Source: Lachnospiraceae bacterium (GTDB lineage: Bacteria; Bacillota; Clostridia; Lachnospirales; Lachnospiraceae). From it: DNA of 11,820 nt. Each line of letters starts with the position of its first letter. Position 1 is the first letter of the stretch. The stretch is taken from positions 1 through 11,820 of the forward strand of contig JAAVAG010000125.1 in NCBI GenBank assembly GCA_014804185.1. Reading direction: 5' to 3'. This document shows, piece by piece, positions 1 to 4,945 of this stretch. The position numbers were made by a program, and so were the translations under genes. The notes below the pieces were generated by a model, which saw only the letters and a program-made list of their open reading frames with translations, was not told the DNA's origin and did not search any database.

Positions 1-661
1 AATAGTAGTTCAGTTTCATCTCGCAGGGCGTTTTTTTTTTTTTTTTTCTGTACTCCCATCCTCCGATGCGCCTGCCTGCCAGATAGCCGACGAGGGATGT
101 GGATACGGCGGTCAGCAGCAGCGCCGGAGGCAGAGAAATCAGCACGAGCAGATACAGCAGAAATCCCGCCAGATTCTTTAAGAGATTTGTGAGGGTATCC
201 CAGATGGCCTCTGTGGGGGCCACATTGTTTTCGGTAGCGCGCCGCGCCCTTTCCAGACTGCCCAGCGCGGCGGAATCCTCCGTATTGGGATAGGAGGTGG
301 TACAAAACTGATAATGGATCTGATCCGACAGATGGATCCTCACAGTCGCCCGGCCGTACATGGAATTAAAGTTGATGTAGGCTTCTGTGGCGGAGGAGAG
401 AATCAGCACCATCGTAAACAAAAGTATGGTTTTCAGAAAACTGCCCAGCGAGGCGGCCGATTCCACCTGATCCAGGATAGCCGGGACCGCCAGCAATTGC
501 GCGGCGGAACCTGCTGTGGATGCGGCGGCCAGCAGCAGACAAAAGATGGGAACCAGTTTTTTGGTTTTCCAGGCAAGAGCCAGCATATAGCCGGTATTCT
601 GCCACATATTGTACTTGGGGCGCTGTTTTGTGCCCTTTGATTCTTTGGGTGTTTTTTGCAT
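1..661 (-). CDS. ABC exporter, N-terminal membrane domain (partial, runs off left edge)
   Basis: The frame is open from the ATG at 661-659 to the window edge, giving 220 codons with no stop. A good Shine-Dalgarno (GGGAGGC, plus 671-677) lies 9 nt upstream of this ATG. The protein has a basic N-terminus, then hydrophobic segments at about residues 36-60, 75-95, 158-176 and 178-197. The intervening region contains YINFNSMYGRATVRIHLSDQI, the layout of the transmembrane domain of a peptide- or drug-type ABC exporter. The ATPase domain would lie beyond the edge, so substrate and pairing are unknown. Residues 205-210 are R followed by five K, encoded by a run of 17 A (plus 31-47), and the frame stays open beyond it into MKLNYY, which fits the family. 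The gene lies downstream of the LytTR/GHKL pair on the same strand and may be its target. The family call rests on hydrophobicity and sequence character, not on an ATPase motif. Confidence 0.75.
   Translation of the reverse strand, partial: MQKTPKESKGTKQRPKYNMWQNTGYMLALAWKTKKLVPIFCLLLAAASTAGSAAQLLAVPAILDQVESAASLGSFLKTILLFTMVLILSSATEAYINFNSMYGRATVRIHLSDQIHYQFCTTSYPNTEDSAALGSLERARRATENNVAPTEAIWDTLTNLLKNLAGFLLYLLVLISLPPALLLTAVSTSLVGYLAGRRIGGWEYRKKKKKTPCEMKLNYY
31..47. repeat. 17-nt T/A homopolymer inside the ABC exporter gene
   Basis: Seventeen consecutive T on the plus strand give A17 on the coding strand. The tract encodes the end of an Arg codon, five Lys codons and the first base of a Thr codon. 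The reading frame is intact on both sides at this length. Confidence 0.95.
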
Positions 662-712
662 GTTTATGACGCCTCCCGTGTCAGTAGATGAGAAATGCAT
701 GTGCACTGCTTT

Positions 713-725
713 CCTGTATAACAGG
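713..725. promoter_or_regulatory. Palindrome overlapping a possible extended -10 upstream of the ABC gene
   Basis: CCTGT-ATA-ACAGG has 5-bp arms around a 3-nt centre. On the minus strand it contains TG-T-TATACA, which could serve as an extended -10 for the ABC gene, but no convincing -35 is seen because the preceding bases are the terminator T-run. It may be an operator, or chance. Confidence 0.3.
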
Positions 726-733
726 ATTGTAAC

Positions 734-756
734 AAAAAAAGCCCGGCGGGCTTTTT
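734..756 (-). terminator. Rho-independent terminator after the kinase gene
   Basis: The stem is GCCC/GGGC around GGC, extended by five A-T pairs. Read on the minus strand it is followed by T7. It sits 15 bp past the kinase stop and before the ABC gene, so it should separate the two-component operon from the exporter. The symmetry would also allow weaker termination from the other side. Confidence 0.8.
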
Positions 757-770
757 GGGGGGGATGAAAT

Positions 771-1454
771 TCAGGATTTCGGGGATGAAACGCAGGCCTG
801 GGGGAGCAGAATTTCCGTGGTAAATGCCCCGTCTTCGCTGCCCCGGCTCAGATAACCGTCCAGCCGCTCTACGATATTGTCGATGCGCACCAGGCCAAGG
901 CCGCGGTTCTCCCCTTTTGTGGTGAGGAACCGTCCGCCGTATTTTTTCAGCTTTTTTCCGGCGGTGAAGTTGGTGAAAGAGAGATAAAGCTGGGTGTTTT
1001 TCAGTTCCATATATACGCGGATCAGCCGCTTTTCCTCGGGCAGATCCATGCTTGCCTCAATGGCGTTGTCAAAGAGATTGCCGATAATGGCGCACAGATC
1101 CAGTTCCGGGATCTTCAGGGAAAAAGGAATGCAGGCGTCCGCAAAGACCGTGATATGCCTGGATCTTGCCAGGGAGATCTTGCTGTTCAAAATGGCGTCG
1201 GTCATGGGATTCCCTGTCTTTATCACCATATCCACAGTGGTCAGGTCCGTATCCAGCGCGTCAAGATAAGACGTTATCGCCTCCATATTTCCCTCGGCGG
1301 CATATGCTTTCATAGTCTGGATATGGTTGTGGTAATCATGGCGCCAGATGCGCATCTGCCGGTACATGTTTTCCACTTCATGAAAGTGTGTTTCGATCAG
1401 TTCCTTTTGGTAGGCGGCAATCTGCCGATCCGTTCTCTGCGATAAAAGAGACAT
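771..1454 (-). CDS. Soluble GHKL-type sensor histidine kinase (AgrC-like catalytic core)
   Basis: This 227-aa protein carries the core of the GHKL/HATPase_c_5 kinases that pair with LytTR regulators. The H-box is at about residues 37-43 (WRHDYHN), with phosphoacceptor His39. The N-box is NLFDNAIEAS (126-135, Asn130). The ATP-lid/G-box is GLGLVRIDNIVE (185-196). Family members are usually about 400-450 aa with several N-terminal membrane helices; here only some 30 residues precede the H-box and none is a membrane segment. It should therefore be cytosolic and sense through a partner or an internal ligand. The ATG at 1454 is chosen because AAAAAGGAG lies 6 nt upstream; the in-frame ATG at 1472 has no ribosome site. 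An in-frame TAA upstream of 1472 excludes a longer version. It follows the response regulator gene with an 87-bp gap holding tandem 20-nt repeats. Confidence 0.85.
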   Translation of the reverse strand: MSLLSQRTDRQIAAYQKELIETHFHEVENMYRQMRIWRHDYHNHIQTMKAYAAEGNMEAITSYLDALDTDLTTVDMVIKTGNPMTDAILNSKISLARSRHITVFADACIPFSLKIPELDLCAIIGNLFDNAIEASMDLPEEKRLIRVYMELKNTQLYLSFTNFTAGKKLKKYGGRFLTTKGENRGLGLVRIDNIVERLDGYLSRGSEDGAFTTEILLPQACVSSPKS

Positions 1455-1470
1455 GGCGGACTCCTTTTTC

Positions 1471-1530
1471 ATTCTATTAGCTGTTGTTTGATTTTATAAG
1501 CCTGTGTTGGATTCCATAAGCCTGCGTTGG
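1471..1530. repeat. Three tandem 20-nt repeats between regulator and kinase genes
   Basis: Units 1491-1510 (ATTTTATAAGCCTGTGTTGG) and 1511-1530 (ATTCCATAAGCCTGCGTTGG) match at 17 of 20 positions. A weaker third copy at 1471-1490 shares about 13 of 20, and GTTGGAT recurs at 1534-1540. The period is close to two helical turns. The block lies after the regulator stop and just before the kinase ribosome site, on the transcribed strand of the operon. Confidence 0.75.
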
Positions 1531-1541
1531 ATGGTTGGATG

Positions 1542-2237
1542 CTACAGGGAGATAACGGCGCGGTTCAGCGGTTCGTACATACTCCTGGGAAGAGGGATCA
1601 CGCAGCCGCTGCTCAGTGTGACTTCCGTTTTGGTGATGCGCTGCACCTGGGTCAGATTGAGAATATAAGATCTGCCGAGCCGGAAAAAGCGTTCGTCCAG
1701 CAGAGGTTCAAATTCTCCCAGTGTTTTTTTAACCGTGTACTCCTGTTTACCGTGGATCGTCACATAGTTTTTGCGCACTTCCAGATAGGAGATCTCATAG
1801 AGCGGGATGCGCAGGATTTCTTCCGGCAGCTCAAGGGTCAGCATACGCTCGTTTCTGCGCAGCTTTTCCAGAGCGCGGTCCAGCACCTGGAAAAGCCTGT
1901 TCTTATGGACCGGCTTCATCAGATAGTGCAGGGCAGATACATCGTAGCCCTCTGCGATATAATCGGAATACCCGGTGATAAAGATGATCTGTACGGATTC
2001 ATTGCCGCTGCGGACGGTTCTGGCCAGAGTCACGCCGTCCATCCCGGTCATCTCAATATCCAGCAGCAGGAGATCATAATTCTTTTGTTCCTCGTAGTGA
2101 AACAGAAAAGCCTCCGCGGAGGGAAACGTGTCCATATGCAGCAGAGCGCCGCGCTCTGCCCCCCAGCTTTTCAGCAGATTTGACAGAAACCGGACGTCCG
2201 CGGGATTGTCGTCACAGATTGCGATCTGATAAGCCAT
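1542..2237 (-). CDS. LytTR-family response regulator
   Basis: This 231-aa protein has an N-terminal receiver domain (about 1-125) and a C-terminal LytTR DNA-binding domain (about 135-231). Receiver landmarks are the acidic pair Asp9-Asp10, phosphoacceptor Asp60 in LLLLDIEMTGMDG, Thr at ITG (87-89) and Lys108 in YLMKPV. The C-terminal half shows the LytTR signature (IPLYEISYLEVRKNYVTIH, about 144-162; ERFFRLGRSYILNL, 182-195). LytTR proteins bind pairs of direct repeats and commonly control peptide signalling, bacteriocin or exporter genes. Start 2237 is chosen because GAGGTG lies 5 nt upstream; the same frame extends 24 codons further without a ribosome site and would overlap the promoter region. 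The gene leads an operon with the GHKL kinase, its likely phosphodonor, from the sigma-A promoter at 2308-2337. Length is normal for the family. Confidence 0.92.
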   Translation of the reverse strand: MAYQIAICDDNPADVRFLSNLLKSWGAERGALLHMDTFPSAEAFLFHYEEQKNYDLLLLDIEMTGMDGVTLARTVRSGNESVQIIFITGYSDYIAEGYDVSALHYLMKPVHKNRLFQVLDRALEKLRRNERMLTLELPEEILRIPLYEISYLEVRKNYVTIHGKQEYTVKKTLGEFEPLLDERFFRLGRSYILNLTQVQRITKTEVTLSSGCVIPLPRSMYEPLNRAVISL

Positions 2238-2268
2238 GGAAACACCTCGGATCTTTGATGAAACATAA

Positions 2269-2293
2269 GGATGGCACGCAGGGCGTGACATCC
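2269..2293 (-). promoter_or_regulatory. Hairpin/operator candidate in the regulator 5' leader
   Basis: On the plus strand GGATG-G-CACGC-AGG-GCGTG-A-CATCC has two 5-bp arm segments, one internal mismatch and a 3-nt loop. It lies just inside the predicted transcript of the response regulator gene, about 8 nt past the likely start point and 21 nt before the Shine-Dalgarno. It may act as an operator near +1 or as an RNA hairpin. Confidence 0.45.
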
Positions 2294-2307
2294 GTTGTTT
2301 TGCATTC

Positions 2308-2337
2308 ACTATACTGCCCGTCTGCCGCGTCTGTCAA
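2308..2337 (-). promoter_or_regulatory. Sigma-A promoter of the response regulator/kinase operon
   Basis: On the minus strand the -35 is TTGACA (2337-2332), the spacer 18 nt and the -10 TATAGT (2313-2308). This predicts a start near 2301 and a leader of about 64 nt. Confidence 0.8.
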
Positions 2338-2383
2338 CCCTTTTAGAGCATCCAGCCGCACAGGCGGACTGTTTTTAAAGGAG

Positions 2384-2400
2384 GATTTTCCTGGAAAATC
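2384..2400. promoter_or_regulatory. 17-bp palindrome between divergent promoters
   Basis: GATTTTCC-T-GGAAAATC is a perfect palindrome with 8-bp arms. It ends 4 bp before the sigma-28 -35 on the plus strand and lies about 47 bp upstream of the regulator -35 on the minus strand. It is a good candidate binding site for a dimeric regulator; which one is unknown. Confidence 0.55.
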
Positions 2401-2403
2401 GGC

Positions 2404-2430
2404 TAAAGTTTGCCCGCACTTAGCCGATAT
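2404..2430 (+). promoter_or_regulatory. Sigma-28 (SigD/FliA) flagellar-class promoter
   Basis: TAAAGTTT (2404-2411), 11 nt, then GCCGATAT (2423-2430). The known sigma-28 consensus is TAAAGTTT-N11-GCCGATAA, so 15 of 16 specified positions match at exact spacing. The predicted start is near 2437. The first substantial plus-strand gene is the Ca-binding protein at 2705. Confidence 0.85.
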
Positions 2431-2704
2431 AATAAATGCAGGGAGGCGAATGGCCATCGTTTCCCGACAATTGCACAGTTTGCCACGGAGGGTATACGAG
2501 AGGAATGGAAACATTCCCTGGGGAAAAAGGAGATTCCCCGCGTATATCTTTTTTGTTTTATATCAAGCAGGATGGGAGATATAGGACCTGGCGGACGTGA
2601 CAGTACAACAGGCATCCAGAGAGCATGCTGACAGAAGATAGGGACGGTGTTTGTCAGCGTCAGACCGATGTAACGCATGTAAGATGCCGGAATGGGGGTA
2701 AGAT
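2431..2704 (+). other. Long structured leader between the sigma-28 promoter and the Ca-binding protein gene
   Basis: No convincing gene lies here. GGAATG-GAAA-CATTCC (2502-2517) is a perfect 6-bp stem with a GNRA tetraloop. GGGGAA/TTCCCC (2520-2539) follows after 2 nt, with AAAGGAGA in its loop. A T6 run at 2549-2554 is too far from that stem for a canonical terminator. GCTGACA/TGTCAGC (2627-2633 with 2652-2658) forms a 7-bp stem around 18 nt. A 44-codon frame from ATG 2450 to 2584 has GGGAGG only 3 nt upstream and no recognisable product. The stretch may be an untranslated regulatory leader or a small RNA. Confidence 0.45.
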
Positions 2705-3844
2705 TTGAGAATAGATTCCAGTGCGATAGGAATGGAATCCGCCAGAAGATATACGGCTTCTGGAGCAAGAATCGGCCGTTATACAGTAATGGATTACAGT
2801 GGTAAGAGTTACCACAAGACGGCAACGGGAGGAACCGGTGATATGTTCGGCAATCTGTTGAGTGCGGAGGACGGACAGGATGAAGCAAAAGGAACCTCCG
2901 GACAGGGTACTACTGACAGTCTGACGCAGGCGCAGTCGAGGCTGAGCAGCATGAGAAGCGGCAGAATCAGCCTGCGGAGCCAGTGGAGCAGCCTGGATAC
3001 GGTCAGACAGCTGAGCATCCGTTTTGTGTTTGGTCTGCTGTTCGGCAGCAGCCGGACGCAGTCCATCTTCGGGGACAACAGTGTGAGTATGCTGGGCAGT
3101 CAGTCCTATGAAGAGTGGAGAAACCAGTATTATGCCTCTCAGAACAACAGTCTGTTCATGGGACAGGAGAGCAGCCAGCAGTTTCTGGTGTACAGCAACC
3201 AGGTGTCGTTTTATGAGTCGGAAACCACCGGGTTTCAGGCGGGAGGCACGGTGCGCACAGCCGACGGGCGGGAGATCAACTTTAATGTGGACGTGACCAT
3301 GAGCCGTGAGTTTGCCTCGTATTATGAGCAGAATTATGGGCTGGACAAAGTTCAGACCTGTGATCCGCTGGTGATCAATTTAAACGGCGATGTGGCAGAA
3401 CTGTCGGATCAGAAATTTTTCTTTGACATCGACGGCGACGGCGTGAAAGATCAGGTTTCCATGCTTGGTTCCGGCAGCGGATATCTGGCGCTGGACAAAA
3501 ACGGAGACGGAATCATTAACGATGGCAATGAATTGTTCGGACCGCAGACCGGCAACGGATTTGCGGATCTGGCCGCCTACGATGAGGACGGCAACGGCTG
3601 GATCGACGAAAACGACGCCATCTGGTCCCAGCTTAAGATCTGGTGCAAGACGGAGAGCGGGGAGGATCAGCTGTACACGCTGGCGGACAAAGGGGTAGGC
3701 GCGATCTGTCTGCAGAATAGCGCCACGAACTTTGCGTTAAACGGCGCGGACAATCAGCCAAACGGATACATAAGGAGCACGGGCATTTTCCTCTATGAGA
3801 ACGGAAATGTGGGAACCGTGCAGCACGTGGATCTGGCAAAATAG
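2705..3844 (+). CDS. Putative Ca-binding protein with DxDGDG loops, sigma-28 controlled
   Basis: This 379-aa protein ends in a domain with three calcium-loop motifs: DIDGDGVKDQ (241-250), DKNGDGIIND (264-273) and DEDGNGWIDEND (293-304). These sit in a context (NGDVAEL, ALDKNGDG, NELFG) like the Ca-binding regions of FrpC/RTX-type proteins. Residues 1-80 are polar, rich in Gly, Ser and Thr, and likely disordered; a patch at 104-114 is moderately hydrophobic but there is no N-terminal signal peptide. The TTG at 2705 is the first usable start (an in-frame TAA lies at 2699-2701) with a GGGGG run 6-10 nt before it. An in-frame ATG at 2732 is the alternative. The gene stands alone, preceded by a sigma-28 promoter and followed by a terminator. 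Function is not known. A role outside the cell or at the flagellum is inferred from the promoter and the Ca loops. Confidence 0.75.
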   Translation: MRIDSSAIGMESARRYTASGARIGRYTVMDYSGKSYHKTATGGTGDMFGNLLSAEDGQDEAKGTSGQGTTDSLTQAQSRLSSMRSGRISLRSQWSSLDTVRQLSIRFVFGLLFGSSRTQSIFGDNSVSMLGSQSYEEWRNQYYASQNNSLFMGQESSQQFLVYSNQVSFYESETTGFQAGGTVRTADGREINFNVDVTMSREFASYYEQNYGLDKVQTCDPLVINLNGDVAELSDQKFFFDIDGDGVKDQVSMLGSGSGYLALDKNGDGIINDGNELFGPQTGNGFADLAAYDEDGNGWIDENDAIWSQLKIWCKTESGEDQLYTLADKGVGAICLQNSATNFALNGADNQPNGYIRSTGIFLYENGNVGTVQHVDLAK

Positions 3845-4013
3845 AAACAGTCAAATAAATGTGATCAAATAATCGCGATGGCACAATCGTGATAAAGTAA
3901 AAGTACTGAAATATCGAATCGTCTGAAAGTTTCATAAAACGCTGCCACGCTTCGCGAGACAGCTTATTGTTAAGAAAAAGGGGTCGCCTGAGCGGCTCTT
4001 TTTTCTTTGTGGT
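3845..4013 (+). terminator. Intergenic stretch with rho-independent terminator (stem about 3975-4004)
   Basis: AAAAAGGGGTCGC-CTGA-GCGGCTCTTTTTT forms about 8 G-C/G-U pairs plus A-U pairs, ending in T6. It closes the transcript of the Ca-binding protein gene, 130 bp past its stop. Before it, 3845-3970 holds ATCGCGAT and ATCGTGAT copies (about 3875-3894) and a mismatched stem near 3942-3963. No gene is seen. Confidence 0.7.
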
Positions 4014-4014
4014 G

Positions 4015-4041
4015 GCATTTTTTCATAAACCGGCATACACT
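4015..4041 (+). promoter_or_regulatory. Candidate sigma-E promoter of spoIID
   Basis: CATACACT (4034-4041) fits the sigma-E -10 consensus CATACAnT exactly. The upstream GCATTTT (4015-4021) resembles the -35 (6 of 7), but the spacing is 12 nt, short of the usual 13-15. SpoIID is sigma-E dependent in Bacillus subtilis. Confidence 0.5.
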
Positions 4042-4069
4042 AAATGTAAGTGCCTGAATGGGAATTTCC

Positions 4070-4870
4070 ATGAAACTTTCAGAAATCAGCAGAGAGACAA
4101 TAAAAGCAAAGAAAACCGTATTAATCTTCCGGCTTCGGACGGGAGGAGCGGTTTTTCTGTTTTTATTGTCTTTTTCTTATGTTGTCACAGCTCTTTTATT
4201 CGGGCAGAGCGCCGCATACGGCCGCCGGGAGGAAAATGACAGAAGCAGGATTATGGTCTGGGCCGGAGCAGGGGAGACGCAGTTTGTTCTGGATATGGAA
4301 GATTATCTGATTGGCTGTCTGGCCGGGTCCATTCCGGCGGAATATGAGCCGGAGGCGCTGCAGGCACAGGCCGTGCTTCTGCGCACCCTGCTGATTCGGG
4401 AATACAAAGAATCCGTGGAGCAGGGACGAACACAGGCGGGGATCCTGGTAACGGATGCCCGCGGTTACAGAAACCGGGAGCAGCTGAAACAGATGTGGGG
4501 AGCGGATTTTGCCGTAAATTACGGGAAGATCTGCAGTGCGGTGGCAAAGACCAGGGGGATCTATCTGACTTACCGCGGAGAGCCGATCCTGGCGTCTTAT
4601 TTCCGAGTAAGCAGCGGGAGGACAAGAGATGGAAGAGAACTTGCGGGGAATGCGGCCGGGACGGGAGAAGGCTATCCTTATCTGCAGAGTGTGCTCTGTC
4701 CCAAGGATTATCTGTCGGAGGATTATCTGCAGGGCGGGAGGGCGGCAGGGCTTGGCCACGGCCTGGGAATGAGTCAGTTTGGCGCCAATGAAATGGCAAA
4801 AAGCGGAGCGGACCGGGATGAAATTCTGCATTATTTTTTTACAGATATTACAATCGACAAATTTGAATAA
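4070..4870 (+). CDS. spoIID: SpoIID/LytB-domain engulfment protein
   Basis: SpoIID is a mother-cell membrane lytic transglycosylase that, with SpoIIP and SpoIIM, remodels peptidoglycan during engulfment. This 266-aa protein has a basic N-terminus, one membrane anchor (about 25-46) and a SpoIID domain: MEDYLIGCLAGSIPAEYEPEALQAQAVLLRT (76-106), ASYFRVSSGRTRDG (175-188) and the closing GLGHGLGMSQFGA (227-239). The catalytic Glu of the EMPA motif (E88 in B. subtilis) appears to be Ser87 here (GSIPA), so activity by the known mechanism is doubtful. ATG 4070 is preferred because GGGA lies 6 nt upstream; an ATG at 4058 would add four residues but has no ribosome site. spoIIQ follows after 75 bp, the order common in Clostridia. 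A paralogous SpoIID-like protein cannot be excluded. Confidence 0.85.
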   Translation: MKLSEISRETIKAKKTVLIFRLRTGGAVFLFLLSFSYVVTALLFGQSAAYGRREENDRSRIMVWAGAGETQFVLDMEDYLIGCLAGSIPAEYEPEALQAQAVLLRTLLIREYKESVEQGRTQAGILVTDARGYRNREQLKQMWGADFAVNYGKICSAVAKTRGIYLTYRGEPILASYFRVSSGRTRDGRELAGNAAGTGEGYPYLQSVLCPKDYLSEDYLQGGRAAGLGHGLGMSQFGANEMAKSGADRDEILHYFFTDITIDKFE

Positions 4871-4893
4871 TTACCCTGAAAGAGGAAAGACTA
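4865..4893 (+). promoter_or_regulatory. Candidate sigma-F promoter of spoIIQ
   Basis: GGAAAGACTA (4884-4893) fits the sigma-F -10 consensus GGnnAnAnTR at every specified position. GAATA (4865-4869) matches four of five of GYATA, with a 14-nt spacer against the usual 15. It overlaps the spoIID stop codon. A sigma-E-like CATAAAAT follows at 4896-4903, without a good -35. Confidence 0.5.
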
Positions 4894-4945
4894 TCCATAA
4901 AATAATGAACAAACGACGTGTGATGACACACAGATGGGAGAAGAT

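Noticed and set aside
31..47. Poly-T as a terminator on the plus strand
   Set aside because: No adequate stem precedes it and no plus-strand gene ends here; it lies in an intact coding frame.
99..640. Plus-strand frames opposite the ABC exporter, and a 79-codon minus-strand frame at 366-605
   Set aside because: They are shadows of the long open minus-strand exporter frame, which has a ribosome site and membrane segments.
2450..2584. 44-codon frame from ATG 2450 after the sigma-28 promoter
   Set aside because: The ribosome site is only 3 nt from the ATG and the product has no recognisable character, so it is described under the leader only.
2431..2704. c-di-GMP (GEMM) riboswitch, suggested by tandem hairpins, a GNRA loop and a motility promoter
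   Set aside because: The conserved GEMM core and its tetraloop receptor are not seen; the stems do not fit that layout.
4196..4831. Long minus-strand frames opposite spoIID
   Set aside because: They have no ribosome site or domain and mirror the codon structure of spoIID.
4918..4931. GTGTG-ATGA-CACAC hairpin just before spoIIQ
   Set aside because: A 5-bp stem only, with no T-run; probably chance, though it could slightly affect translation.
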